A stretch of 22,688 nucleotides of DNA from CAWUIO01 sp963922455 (GCA_963922455.1 CAWUIO010000105.1:1-22688); one strand, 5' to 3'; shown: positions 1-7,690, numbered from the stretch's first letter. Numbers and translations: made by a program. The notes: a model not told the origin generated them from the sequence alone.

Positions 1-82
1 TGGGCCGGCGAGTAGCGAAAGCCCGGCCCGCGCCGGCAGGATTTATCTACAGGGCACACACAAATTCAAGCGGGCAAGCCCC
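1..82 (-). repeat. Dispersed GC-rich element, copy 1 (truncated by window edge)
   Basis: Read on the minus strand this begins with GGGGCTTGCCCGC (82 down to 70), has a variable AT-rich middle, then GCGCGGGCCGGGCTTTCGCT and TACTCGCCGGCCCA, where the window ends. The same layout recurs at four other intergenic sites in the window. Bases 70-75 can pair with 26-31 (6 bp). Alternatively, 2-8 can pair with 23-29 (7 bp, perfect). The 3' part of the element lies outside the window. Confidence 0.85.
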
Positions 83-140
83 ATATGATTTTTCACCTTT
101 TTTGAAGATTGGGCAATATTAAATCCCGAATATTTCCAAG

Positions 141-866
141 ATGAAAGTTAAGACACTCAGTATTATTATTCCAACCTTTAACGAGGAAGACACGGTTTAC
201 CCGGTATTGGAACGGATATCAAGCGTCCATCTTATTGCTGAAGTCCAGAAAGAAATCATCCTGATAAATGATGCTTCCACAGATGCTACGGAGCAAAGGG
301 TGAGAGATTTTCAAAGGGACTATCCCCATATTAGTGTCCGTTACTTCAAACATCCGCGAAATCTGGGAAAAGGGGCGGCCATGCAAACCGGTATCGGGTA
401 TGCCCAAGGGGAATGCCTTATCGTTCAAGATGCTGACCTGGAATATAGTCCTGAGGAGTATAATATACTTTTACAACCCGTGATTGATGGGGTAGCCGAT
501 GTGGTATATGGATCTCGATTTATGGGGGGGAATGCCCACCGGGTTTTGTTTTTCTGGCATTATGTCGGTAATAAATTTCTTACGCTTCTTTCTAACATGT
601 TTACCAATCTCAACCTCACCGATATGGAAACGGGGTACAAGCTGTTTCGGGTAGACATGCTTAAGCAACTTCACCTAAGAGAAAAAAGGTTTGGATTTGA
701 ACCTGAAATAACGGCCAAGATAAGCCGGATGAAGAAAGTACGGATATACGAAGTGGGGATATCCTACTATGGTAGGACCTATGCAGAGGGGAAAAAGATC
801 GCCTGGCATGATGGCATATGGGCTATCTACTGTATTTTAAAATACAATACATGGCAAAAGAAATAA
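141..866 (+). CDS. GT2 family glycosyltransferase (DPM1/DPG-synthase-like)
   Basis: Cytosolic or membrane-associated GT-A fold enzyme that probably moves a sugar from a nucleotide sugar to a polyprenyl phosphate or another lipid acceptor. The start SIIIPTFNEE (residues 7-16) and ND at 43-44 form the nucleotide-binding end. RNLGKGAAMQTG (73-84) and QDADLEYSP (96-104) carry the DxD metal site, and GSRF (124-127) and DMETGYKLFR (161-170) are typical of the dolichol-phosphate mannose/glucose synthase branch. At 241 aa it is the short form, with no C-terminal membrane helices. The ATG at 141 is the first in frame with the domain; no Shine-Dalgarno is visible. It stands alone, with a repeat copy upstream and a convergent lipoprotein gene downstream, so the acceptor is unknown. 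Fold and family are seen in the sequence; substrate is inference. Confidence 0.9.
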   Translation: MKVKTLSIIIPTFNEEDTVYPVLERISSVHLIAEVQKEIILINDASTDATEQRVRDFQRDYPHISVRYFKHPRNLGKGAAMQTGIGYAQGECLIVQDADLEYSPEEYNILLQPVIDGVADVVYGSRFMGGNAHRVLFFWHYVGNKFLTLLSNMFTNLNLTDMETGYKLFRVDMLKQLHLREKRFGFEPEITAKISRMKKVRIYEVGISYYGRTYAEGKKIAWHDGIWAIYCILKYNTWQKK

Positions 867-867
867 A

Positions 868-899
868 CAAGAGATAGGTTCATATCCCCCTATCTCTTG
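868..899 (-). terminator. Hairpin terminator between convergent genes
   Basis: A perfect 11-bp inverted repeat (CAAGAGATAGG / CCTATCTCTTG) with a 10-nt loop lies between the stop of the glycosyltransferase gene and the stop of the convergent lipoprotein gene. On the minus strand it is followed by a T-rich run (TTTATTTCTTTT), so it fits best as the intrinsic terminator of the lipoprotein gene. It could work in both directions. Confidence 0.75.
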
Positions 900-911
900 C
901 TTATTGGTGAT

Positions 912-1346
912 TTACTGGGCAACCATATCAAATTGTACCGTAACAGTTCCAGTCTTTCCTGTGATATTAGCCTGGAAAGTCAAAGTGGTAGTAGTAGCTG
1001 CAACACTAGTAAGGTTGGCATTCCACCCGTCTGGGGCCGGGCTAATTGTTATGGTATCCGTTCCCACGTTATACGTTACGTCCAAACTTTGGGTTGGGGT
1101 TACAATAGTACCACTCAAACCATCTTCGGAAAATTGCAAAGATGTCCCGGTAAAATCGGATGTGATGTCTACTGGGTTGCTAGGGTCAGTAATGTCTGTA
1201 ACTGTACCCAAGACAAAAGTTTCTCCTTGTAGATTGTCAATAAGTTCTTCGGGAGCCGGGTCATCCCCTCCGCCACCGCCGCAAGAAGTTAAGCCGACAA
1301 AGCCTAGAAATAATACGAGTACACCAAGGATAGATGATTTTCTCAT
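912..1346 (-). CDS. Small outer-membrane-type lipoprotein, function unknown
   Basis: A 144-aa lipoprotein. The ATG at 1344-1346 is chosen because it puts a classic signal directly at the N-terminus: MRKSS, a hydrophobic stretch, then the lipobox LTSC with Cys22 as lipid-anchor residue. A longer in-frame version from further upstream would bury the signal. After the cysteine comes GGGGGDD, a Gly/Asp-rich tether common in Bacteroidota surface lipoproteins. The rest is Thr/Ser/Val-rich with alternating hydrophobic residues, suggesting a beta-barrel or beta-sandwich like the lipocalin-type lipoproteins of this phylum. No catalytic motif is seen and the family was not recognised with certainty. 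It ends at a strong hairpin shared with the convergent glycosyltransferase gene. Confidence 0.8.
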   Translation of the reverse strand: MRKSSILGVLVLFLGFVGLTSCGGGGGDDPAPEELIDNLQGETFVLGTVTDITDPSNPVDITSDFTGTSLQFSEDGLSGTIVTPTQSLDVTYNVGTDTITISPAPDGWNANLTSVAATTTTLTFQANITGKTGTVTVQFDMVAQ

Positions 1347-1409
1347 GATCAATTTAAAAGTTGAATACGAATAATTATATGTAAGGTTAACTGCTGGTAG
1401 TATAAACAT

Positions 1410-1924
1410 TGCTCTTTATAGATAACTGGATTCAAGTCCATATCCTTGTATACGGATTTGAAAAAACTGAGATGTCTTTTGCTAAGAGCTGCTACATTTG
1501 GACTCAAATATAGCATGTTTCCCTAAAAGACGAGAAGGCTATACCGTTTTTTACTTGCTTGGCCTAGTCAATTCATTCAAATTCGTCTAATAGCACATTT
1601 TTTTATAGTAATAACGAAAGAATTTGCCTTTACCCTATTTTTTCTCAATCTTAATTTTGCCTGTAAGAAAAGGGCTTTATTCATCAATTCCTTTCTTTTC
1701 TTACATACTGCAATATACTCGTTTTAGTTTTTTCTTTTCTAGTAAGCCTTGTTAATAAAACAAAATCTAAGGGCTTGTATGTGAGTGAACCTTTGATTTA
1801 AAAGAAAATAGTTTGATCACTTGTTCGGTAAATTTACCTATAATGGGGGGTAGTTTTCAAATTAGCAAGCCTACCCTTTTGCAATTATTTCGTATACTTG
1901 TATAAAAAGAAATCAAAATTATTT
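1410..1924. other. Long AT-rich intergenic region
   Basis: About 515 bases between divergent genes. I see no credible reading frame, tRNA or repeat-family copy. It is rich in T and A runs and should hold the promoters of both flanking genes. The only structure I would single out is the perfect palindrome and possible promoter near 1812-1846, listed separately. Confidence 0.6.
1812..1846 (+). promoter_or_regulatory. Candidate promoter with adjoining palindrome
   Basis: TTTG at 1812-1815 is followed 23 bases later by TATAATGG (1839-1846), loosely resembling the Bacteroidota pattern TTTG / TAnnTTTG. The perfect 12-bp palindrome GGTAAATTTACC (1827-1838) sits directly against the downstream box, where a repressor would block polymerase. 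The leader to the ATG at 1925 would be about 75 nt. This is a pattern match only. Confidence 0.3.
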
Positions 1925-2494
1925 ATGAGCAATAATTCCACTCAAGCCGGCGAAATAATACAATACCACGTAATCTGGTCTATGGGAGCTGGGGCTGTAC
2001 CCGTTCCTATTGCAGACATTGCCGCTGTTACGGCGGTACAATTAGACATGTTAAAGCAACTTTCTAGTCTTTACGGAGTGGATTACCAGGAAAGTTCGGG
2101 TAAAAACCTTATCTCGGCTATTGCAGGAAGTACCCTGGCTAGTATTGCGGCTAGTTTTGTAAAATCAATTCCCGGGGTAGGTACTATCATAGGTGGAGCC
2201 TCCATGGTGATCTTATCTGGAGCTTCAACGTATGCGGTTGGCAAAGTATTCCAAAACCACTTTGAAGGAGGGGGCAGTTTGTTTGATTTTGATCTCAACT
2301 GGGCAAAGCAAAAGTACGACGAGGAGTTTGACAAAGGCAAAGAATACGCGAGCGATATCCAACAAAAAGAAACTGGGCCTACCAAAGGAGAAATTTTTGC
2401 CAAGCTTGACAATCTTGTTAAACTTAAAAAAAATGGAGTCATTACCGACACCGAATTCCAAACTAAGAAAGAAGAGTTGCTTAAAAAACTTTAA
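1925..2494 (+). CDS. DUF697-like membrane protein with C-terminal SHOCT domain
   Basis: A 189-aa protein. The ATG at 1925 is preferred over the TTG at 1898. Residues 13-41 and about 65-109 are hydrophobic, Ala/Gly-rich segments separated by a polar stretch. The pattern VPIADIAAVTAVQLDML (27-43) and IPGVGTIIGGAS (82-93) is that of the DUF697 (YcjF-like) family. An acidic/basic linker follows. Residues 155-189 (EIFAKLDNLVKLKKNG, then VITDTEFQTKKEELLKKL) form a SHOCT domain, a short helical module usually found at C-termini and thought to mediate assembly. The biochemical role of DUF697 proteins is not settled; some are linked to small GTPases or envelope stress. No GTPase gene is adjacent. Domain calls are from recognition of motifs; function is unknown. 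Confidence 0.75.
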   Translation: MSNNSTQAGEIIQYHVIWSMGAGAVPVPIADIAAVTAVQLDMLKQLSSLYGVDYQESSGKNLISAIAGSTLASIAASFVKSIPGVGTIIGGASMVILSGASTYAVGKVFQNHFEGGGSLFDFDLNWAKQKYDEEFDKGKEYASDIQQKETGPTKGEIFAKLDNLVKLKKNGVITDTEFQTKKEELLKKL

Positions 2495-2516
2495 GAGCTC
2501 GTCCTAGCTATACCCC

Positions 2517-2553
2517 CCGCCCCTAATGTGCTTTCTTATTAGCGCTGGGGCGG
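2517..2553. terminator. Possible bidirectional hairpin between convergent genes
   Basis: CCGCCCC (2517-2523) pairs with GGGGCGG (2547-2553), and an inner CTAAT/ATTAG pair extends the stem across a bulge. It lies between the DUF697 gene and the convergent photolyase gene. There is no clean T-run on either side, so termination is plausible but not certain. Confidence 0.4.
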
Positions 2554-2610
2554 CTTCTCATACCCTATTTACCCTTAGATTTAGGAAGAATCCACTCAAG
2601 CGGAAACCGT

Positions 2611-4146
2611 TTAAAGTTCATCTATACCTTCCAAATACGCTTGGGCTTGCTTTATAATTTTTTCTTTTTCATCTGCTTTCATACGGTCCCAGGTGCGGTA
2701 CATCATACCTACTCGAGGGTTTTTAGATAGCTTTTCTCTGTGAGTTTCATAAAAGTACCAGTATAAGCTGTTAAAGGGACAAGCCATTTCTCCGTACTTT
2801 TTCTTTTTATCATAGGAGCAACTACGGCAATGGTTTCCCATTTTATCTATGTAGTTAGCACTTGATATATAAGGTTTGGTGCCTACAATACCGCCATCGG
2901 CAAATTGACTCATGCCTCGGGTATTGGTTATTTCTACCCACTCAATGGCATCAATATAAATTCCTAAATACCACAGGTCTACTTCATCGGGGGCTACTTG
3001 GGCGAGGAGGGCAAAATTCCCGGTCACCATAAGCCTTTGAATGTGGTGGGCATAAGCGTGGTCTAAAGACTGGCCAATGGCTTTTTGTAAGCAATTCATT
3101 TTTGTATTACCCGTCCAGAAAAATTTGGGTAGTTTTCTGTGATGCTCAAAATAATTTTTCTCGGCATAGCTAGGCATATAGGCCCAGTACACCCCCCGCA
3201 TAAATTCTCTCCAACCCAGTACTTGCCTGACAAAGCCCTCTACTTGGGCCAAATCCACTTTTTGGGGATGCTCTTCCCAGTAGGAAATTACCTGCTCACA
3301 TACCTCGAGGGGATGAATCATTTTAACATTTAATGCAAAAGAAAGTCGGGAGTGAAATAAAAAAACTTCCTCATTATCCATGGCATCCTGAAAACGCCCA
3401 AAATAGGCTAGGCAATTTTCCACAAAATGATGGAGAATTTTCAAGGCATCTTCCCGAGTGAGGGGCCAAATAAATTTCTCCGGATTTAGTCTTCCCAGGT
3501 AAGGTAGGTTCTTACGCTCAATCATCTTGTGCAGCTTGACAACAGAGTATTCTACTTGCGGCAAGGGAGGCACCGCGACTTTAGGGTCATACTTTTGCCT
3601 ATTTTCAGCGTCAAAATTCCATCGCCCTGAAATAGGCTCCTTCCCGTCCATCAAAATATTGTGCTTTTTCCGCATGTAGCGGTAGAAGGACTCTAAGAGA
3701 TAGCTTTTTTTCTTAGCAAAAAATTGGGCTACCTCCATCCGCTCGGTTAAAAAATGCTCCGTATCGTAAACCCTCACGGGTAAACCCAATTGTTCTTCTA
3801 AACCCGACAAGGCTTGATCGAGACGGTACTCGTCTGGTAGGAGATATTCCAGCTTTTGGAAGCTATGCGCTTTTATGATAATCTTTAAATTTTCGGCAAA
3901 ATCTTGCTGATTTTCTGGCTCATCCAGTTGGATATAAAAAACTTGGTGCCCTTGCTTCCTCAGATGTTCCGTAAAAGCCCGCATTGCTCCAAAAAATCCA
4001 ACCAATTTCTGAATATGGTGCCGCACGTACCGTGCTTCCGGCTCTATCTCCATCAACACATAGGCAACATTCTCCTCTATTTTCCGAAACCAAGAGTGCT
4101 TATAATTTAACTGGTCTCCCAGGATAAGGCGCAGCGTTTTGCTCAT
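2611..4146 (-). CDS. phrB: Iron-sulfur bacterial (6-4) photolyase / cryptochrome (FeS-BCP, PhrB type)
   Basis: A 511-aa member of the photolyase-related family (DPRP). It repairs UV (6-4) photoproducts in DNA using light, with FAD as catalytic cofactor and, in studied relatives, a lumazine antenna. The start LRLILGDQLN (5-14) is the antenna-domain signature. The four [4Fe-4S] ligands are all present: Cys352, Cys440, Cys443 and Cys456 (NHCRSC... MACPFNS). They are offset by exactly two from Cys350/438/441/454 of Agrobacterium PhrB, and overall length matches (507 aa there). The FAD-domain motif TGNFALLAQVAPDEVD (375-390) is intact. The ATG at 4144-4146 is chosen over a TTG two codons upstream. 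It lies 53 bases downstream of an exported-protein gene on the same strand, so the two may be co-transcribed. A sensory rather than repair role cannot be excluded. Confidence 0.93.
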   Translation of the reverse strand: MSKTLRLILGDQLNYKHSWFRKIEENVAYVLMEIEPEARYVRHHIQKLVGFFGAMRAFTEHLRKQGHQVFYIQLDEPENQQDFAENLKIIIKAHSFQKLEYLLPDEYRLDQALSGLEEQLGLPVRVYDTEHFLTERMEVAQFFAKKKSYLLESFYRYMRKKHNILMDGKEPISGRWNFDAENRQKYDPKVAVPPLPQVEYSVVKLHKMIERKNLPYLGRLNPEKFIWPLTREDALKILHHFVENCLAYFGRFQDAMDNEEVFLFHSRLSFALNVKMIHPLEVCEQVISYWEEHPQKVDLAQVEGFVRQVLGWREFMRGVYWAYMPSYAEKNYFEHHRKLPKFFWTGNTKMNCLQKAIGQSLDHAYAHHIQRLMVTGNFALLAQVAPDEVDLWYLGIYIDAIEWVEITNTRGMSQFADGGIVGTKPYISSANYIDKMGNHCRSCSYDKKKKYGEMACPFNSLYWYFYETHREKLSKNPRVGMMYRTWDRMKADEKEKIIKQAQAYLEGIDEL

Positions 4147-4199
4147 ATACAAATCATATTTGCTACTACAACCCAGATGACCTAGGAAATTGTTTGGCC

Positions 4200-4757
4200 T
4201 TAGGGGTCAATAAGTTGACTAGGCTTTTCTGGAAGGATAATTTCGGTTAGGTACCACCTTTCTAGATGCTCAAAGCCCAAGGCTTCCAAACGGATGGTTT
4301 GTTCTTGAAAAGATAAAAAAACCTGAATTTTTCTTATAACATCTTGCACCGATTGGATTTCGGTGGTTTCCGTACGTAGGTAAGTACATTTTTCTAGTGA
4401 GATATCTTGTATTTCCAACATACCGAGAAGCTGTTGAGATCGTTCGAGCATCCGAGGATAAACTTTCTCCCGAATACTGGCCAGTACTTGATCATCCTCC
4501 AAGCCTTTGGTGTCTTCAGGAGAGGCGATCCGGTATACCTCAGGACTACCTAAAGTATAACGAAGCCACCCAAAATCAGGATCTTGCATAGATTTGAATA
4601 AGGTTCTACCCAGATCATCGGCCGAGCCCAGTCCGCTTAAGGCTTGAGCTTTGAGGCTTAGGGCCCCACCTACAAACAAATAGCTTACTAGCAATACTAG
4701 CATAGACAGATCTCTTAATTTCAGCGTAAGAGCCTTGTAAGGTAAAAGCTTATTCAT
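4200..4757 (-). CDS. Unrecognised exported protein upstream of photolyase
   Basis: About 185 aa from the ATG at 4755-4757; in-frame ATGs at 4787 and 4799 would add 10 or 14 residues, so the start is uncertain. The N-terminus has a basic region, a hydrophobic core (LSMLVLLVSYLFVGGAL, about residues 17-33) and KAQA, giving a plausible signal peptidase I site near residue 37-39. The mature part is charged, mostly helical in character, with one cysteine, and has a DPDFGWLRYTLGSPEVYRI segment. I recognise no family and no catalytic motif. It is followed after 53 bases by the photolyase gene on the same strand, suggesting one transcript, although an exported protein has no obvious role in DNA repair. 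Confidence 0.65.
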   Translation of the reverse strand: MNKLLPYKALTLKLRDLSMLVLLVSYLFVGGALSLKAQALSGLGSADDLGRTLFKSMQDPDFGWLRYTLGSPEVYRIASPEDTKGLEDDQVLASIREKVYPRMLERSQQLLGMLEIQDISLEKCTYLRTETTEIQSVQDVIRKIQVFLSFQEQTIRLEALGFEHLERWYLTEIILPEKPSQLIDP

Positions 4758-4839
4758 ACGTAATTTTTGTATTATGTAAAGTTTCATACCTAACATCATA
4801 CCTTAATTTTCTGCTTGCCCAAGTATTCACTTGATAAAA

Positions 4840-4873
4840 CAATATTAAATCAGTAATATTAATCAAGACCAAA
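4840..4873 (-). promoter_or_regulatory. Candidate promoter for exported protein / photolyase unit
   Basis: On the minus strand TTTG (4873-4870) is followed after 22 bases by TAATATTG (4847-4840), one mismatch from the Bacteroidota box TAnnTTTG. The box overlaps a perfect 7-bp inverted repeat AATATTA / TAATATT (4841-4847 and 4854-4860) with a 6-nt loop, a possible operator. Pattern match only. Confidence 0.35.
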
Positions 4874-5108
4874 GGAAATAGGGACGAAATGAATGCTGGT
4901 AAAATCCCTTGTATTTGGATTCAGTAACTGTAAGTTAATGTATTTTCATCCCTATCCCAAATAGAATACTTGACATCCTTACCAGAGTAAGAGCTTGTCC
5001 CTTTACAAAAGTGTAAGTACCTGCTCTCAGCCAGAAAAAATGAACAAATGCCCGTCAATAAGTATTTTAAGTATAAGCCCAAAGTAACCATGCATAGCTT
5101 TATCACCT

Positions 5109-5894
5109 ATGATGAATCCATTTATTGAATCGTTTTTACAAACAGTCCAGCCTCTACGCAAGCAAATCGTACATCACGATATTTTCCAACAGCTAGATTC
5201 CCTAGAGCATCTCCAACTATTTATGGAATCTCACGCCTTTGTCGTTTGGGAAGATTTGTCCATCGTAAGAGCTTTTCAAAAATCCAAGAATAAAGACTTC
5301 GTACCTTGGGCTTTGCGAGAAAATGCCGCTCAAATGAGGTCACTCTATGCTACCTTGCTACTCGCCGAAGCCGATTTGGACATGGAAGGGAAACCACAAA
5401 ACCATCTGGACTTATACATCCAAGCCATGGAAGAAGTGGGGGCTAATACAAGCAAAATTGGCCTTTTGATGCGTTACCTTGAGCAAGGAGTCCCTTGGGT
5501 AGACGCCGTTTCCTCCCTTCGCATTAATCCACGGTACAAAGAAGGTATTATTCACCTACTTCGCCACTTAGAACTAGCCGAAGCACACCATCTCTATGCT
5601 TTATTTGGTTTTGCCCGCTTACATCAAATACCGCCTCTCTTAGAAGCTACGGCTTTAGATTTGGCCGAACAGCACCCCGAACACGTAGCCACTTTTGTTT
5701 ATTACTTAGAACAAGCCCGTCAGTATATGTGCCTCCAAGAAGACGTACTCATGGCTCAAATGTTGACCGAGCAATGTGGACAAGACAAGGAGAAATGGGA
5801 TAGTTGTACTCGCTTAGTAGCCGAAGTACTCCAATGGAGAATCAAAGTACTTGACTCAATCAGTCGTTTAATCCCTCAAGAAGAGGTATCTTAA
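5109..5894 (+). CDS. DUF3050 family protein
   Basis: A 261-aa, all-helical soluble protein that I assign to DUF3050 from its hallmark segments: QPLRKQIVHHDIFQQL (14-29), FMESHAFVVWEDLS (38-51), a central Glu/His region (AEADLD 86-91, NHLDLYIQAMEEVGA 98-112) and LAEAHHLYALFGFAR (156-170). These proteins are usually regarded as having a heme-oxygenase-like helical fold, and the spaced Glu and His residues could bind metal, but no reaction has been assigned that I know of. In relatives as I remember them, the last motif continues as FGRED before Ile-Pro; here it reads FARLH, so an acidic residue seems to be lost. An exported peroxiredoxin-like gene starts 104 bases downstream on the same strand. 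Confidence 0.8.
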   Translation: MMNPFIESFLQTVQPLRKQIVHHDIFQQLDSLEHLQLFMESHAFVVWEDLSIVRAFQKSKNKDFVPWALRENAAQMRSLYATLLLAEADLDMEGKPQNHLDLYIQAMEEVGANTSKIGLLMRYLEQGVPWVDAVSSLRINPRYKEGIIHLLRHLELAEAHHLYALFGFARLHQIPPLLEATALDLAEQHPEHVATFVYYLEQARQYMCLQEDVLMAQMLTEQCGQDKEKWDSCTRLVAEVLQWRIKVLDSISRLIPQEEVS

Positions 5895-5921
5895 ACTCCG
5901 CTCCCCACAAATTACGGCCCA

Positions 5922-5996
5922 GAAAGGAGGCTTTTGTCCGCTTACTTACCAATGGCTTAGAATTTAATTCTACCTTTGTTAAAAAACCTCCTTTTC
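5922..5996 (+). promoter_or_regulatory. Nested inverted repeats in peroxiredoxin leader
   Basis: AAAGGAGG (5923-5930) is complementary to CCTCCTTT (5987-5994), with four further pairs (TTTT/AAAA) after one mismatch. The right arm ends a few bases before the ATG at 5999. Inside the loop lies a perfect 15-bp palindrome TAGAATTTAATTCTA (5958-5972). This could be an operator inside the leader, or a long hairpin that hides the start codon or ends the upstream transcript. Confidence 0.4.
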
Positions 5997-5998
5997 AC

Positions 5999-6616
5999 AT
6001 GAAACATTATACCCAATTTGTATTCGGTGGCTTACTATGCCTACTTTTATTTAGCGCATCTACTACCAGTCAAGACCCCATTCCCAACAAAGCAGAAGAC
6101 ATAAGCCCGCTTTTAACGGGAGAAAAAATACCAAGTGTCAACCTCCGTACGATGGGAAACGAGATAATCTCCCTACGAGATAAAGTAGGAGAAAAGCCCT
6201 CTATCCTTATATTCTACCGAGGAGGATGGTGCCCCTTTTGTAACCGGCAGTTGAGCGGCGTCCAGTCTATCATGGAAGAGATGAAAAATATGGGCTATCA
6301 GATCCTGGCCATTAGCCCAGATCCCGTAGAAAAATTAAGTGCCACCGTAGAAAAAAATAATTTAGGATATGACTTGCTTTCGGATGCCACCATGGATGCG
6401 GCAGTTCAATTTGGTATAGCATTCCGCTTGGCCCCCGAAACCTTTAAAAAATATAAAGAAAGAAACCTCTTAAGCCAGGATTTGCTTCCGGTTCCGGCCG
6501 TATTTGTACTTGACAAAGAAGGGATCATCAAGTTTGAATATATCAATCCAAATTACCGAGAACGTCTCAATCCGGACTTACTCAAATTGGCCGCCAAATT
6601 GGCCATCGAGGAATAA
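5999..6616 (+). CDS. Exported peroxiredoxin-like (AhpC/TSA) thioredoxin-fold protein
   Basis: A 205-aa protein with a signal peptide (MKHYTQF, hydrophobic core FGGLLCLLLFSAS at 9-21), so it should act in the periplasm or at the envelope. The thioredoxin fold follows: strand SILIFYRGGWCPFCNRQL (68-85) with a CxxC pair at Cys78 and Cys81, then ILAISPDP and, near the C-terminus, the cis-proline region LLPVPAVFVLDKEGII. The RGGWCPFC motif defines the peroxiredoxin-like AhpC/TSA subgroup rather than typical AhpC (which has a PxxxTxxC motif). Likely role is reduction of peroxides or handling of disulfides; activity is not proven for the subgroup. The same-strand DUF3050 gene precedes it by 104 bases, containing nested inverted repeats. 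Confidence 0.85.
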   Translation: MKHYTQFVFGGLLCLLLFSASTTSQDPIPNKAEDISPLLTGEKIPSVNLRTMGNEIISLRDKVGEKPSILIFYRGGWCPFCNRQLSGVQSIMEEMKNMGYQILAISPDPVEKLSATVEKNNLGYDLLSDATMDAAVQFGIAFRLAPETFKKYKERNLLSQDLLPVPAVFVLDKEGIIKFEYINPNYRERLNPDLLKLAAKLAIEE

Positions 6617-6637
6617 TACGGCGGTACTTCTTAAACC

Positions 6638-6675
6638 AAAGCCGGCCCCCTTCCTAAATTAAAGGGCGCTGGCTT
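6638..6675. terminator. Imperfect hairpin between convergent genes
   Basis: AAGCCGGCCCCCTT (6639-6652) and AAGGGCGCTGGCTT (6662-6675) pair at 12 of 14 positions with a 9-nt loop. The hairpin lies beyond the peroxiredoxin-like gene and overlaps the stop codon and last codons of the convergent SMP-30 gene, so it may serve both. There is no strong T-tract. Confidence 0.4.
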
Positions 6676-7690
6676 GGTCTTGAGGCATTCCAAACCGAAA
6701 AGCTTTCACTCCTTTTACTCCGGGTACCAGGGCAAAAATGCTCCCAGCATTGGGGTATCTTGCTAACTCTTCATCGCTCATATCTACCCGGGCAGTGGTG
6801 ATAAACAAGGTGTCTAAGGTACTTCCTCCAAAGGCACAAGAACTTACATTATGCGCTTCTACCGGGTAACTTTTCATAAGTTCGCCCGTGTCAGGGTCCC
6901 AACGGCTTACCGCATTTCCGTTCCACAGGGCAATCCATAACTTCCCCTCGGCATCAATGGTCATTCCATCCGGAAAACCCATACTTTCAGGAATCCGTAC
7001 CGCTACCCGGCCCCGGCTAATTTCCCCACGCGCCCGGTCATAATCAAAAGCCTTTACCTCCTGAGTGGGGGTATCAATATAATACATGGTTTTCTCATCC
7101 AAAGACCAGCATATTCCATTAGAAATACTAATACTATCCAACATCATTTTGTGATTACCCCGAGCATCTATTCGGTAGAGCGCTGCCGCGTGAGGCGTTT
7201 GTTCAAAAGCCATAGACCCTACCCACAAGCGGCCAGCCGGGTCACATTTCCCATCGTTCATACGATTAGCCGGAAGATCAGCCTCCGGGTCGGCAATTTT
7301 GCGAGTAGACCGGCTCAATAAATCCATTTCAAAAATGCCGGTGCTGAGGGCATACACTACCTTATCGGGAGAAGCCGGCACCACGGTACCAATTGGCTCT
7401 TTCACATCAATTTCTATCAAGGACTTATCAAAGGGGTCCAAAACAAATAGTTTTTTGCCTTCAATATCTACCGATAGCAGCCGCTCGATCTGATCATCCC
7501 AAACCGCCCCTTCTCCCAATTGGGCAGACACCTTCTTGTATAAAAAAGACTCTCCAGGCTTTGCCTCACTAGTTTCTTCTGAGCTTGGTGTAGATTCCTC
7601 TTCCATGACTGCTTCTTCTTGGGTTTCTTGGGGGGCACAAGCCACTCCTAAGGCAAGCAAGAATAATAGCCCAAACAATTTGAAGTACAT
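6659..7690 (-). CDS. SMP-30/gluconolactonase-like (LRE) family lipoprotein
   Basis: A 343-aa lipoprotein: a short signal MYFKLFGLLFLLALGVAC with Cys18 as lipid anchor, then a Glu/Ser/Thr-rich tether (19-47), then a six-bladed beta-propeller of the SMP-30/regucalcin/gluconolactonase type. Expected metal-binding residues are visible: Glu60 in LGEGAVWDD, Asn145/Asp146 in RMNDGKCDPAGRLWVGSM, Asn191 in SNGICWS and Asp241 in GFPDGMT. These fit the Glu-Asn-Asn-Asp pattern of the family, which hydrolyses sugar lactones or related esters using a divalent cation. Being surface- or periplasm-anchored, it probably acts on an external lactone or organophosphate-like ester; the substrate is unknown. It converges with the peroxiredoxin-like gene and diverges from hemB. 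Confidence 0.9.
   Translation of the reverse strand: MYFKLFGLLFLLALGVACAPQETQEEAVMEEESTPSSEETSEAKPGESFLYKKVSAQLGEGAVWDDQIERLLSVDIEGKKLFVLDPFDKSLIEIDVKEPIGTVVPASPDKVVYALSTGIFEMDLLSRSTRKIADPEADLPANRMNDGKCDPAGRLWVGSMAFEQTPHAAALYRIDARGNHKMMLDSISISNGICWSLDEKTMYYIDTPTQEVKAFDYDRARGEISRGRVAVRIPESMGFPDGMTIDAEGKLWIALWNGNAVSRWDPDTGELMKSYPVEAHNVSSCAFGGSTLDTLFITTARVDMSDEELARYPNAGSIFALVPGVKGVKAFRFGMPQDQASAL

Noticed and set aside
904..1374. 156-codon plus-strand reading frame opposite the lipoprotein gene
   Set aside because: It is antisense to a gene with a clear signal peptide and lipobox; its product (Val/Ser/Pro-rich, with a poly-proline run from the GGGGG codons) has the look of a reverse-strand translation.
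4921..5106. 61-codon minus-strand reading frame between the exported-protein gene and DUF3050 gene
   Set aside because: Short, low-complexity composition with no recognisable domain; it ends next to the DUF3050 start and looks like chance in AT-rich DNA.
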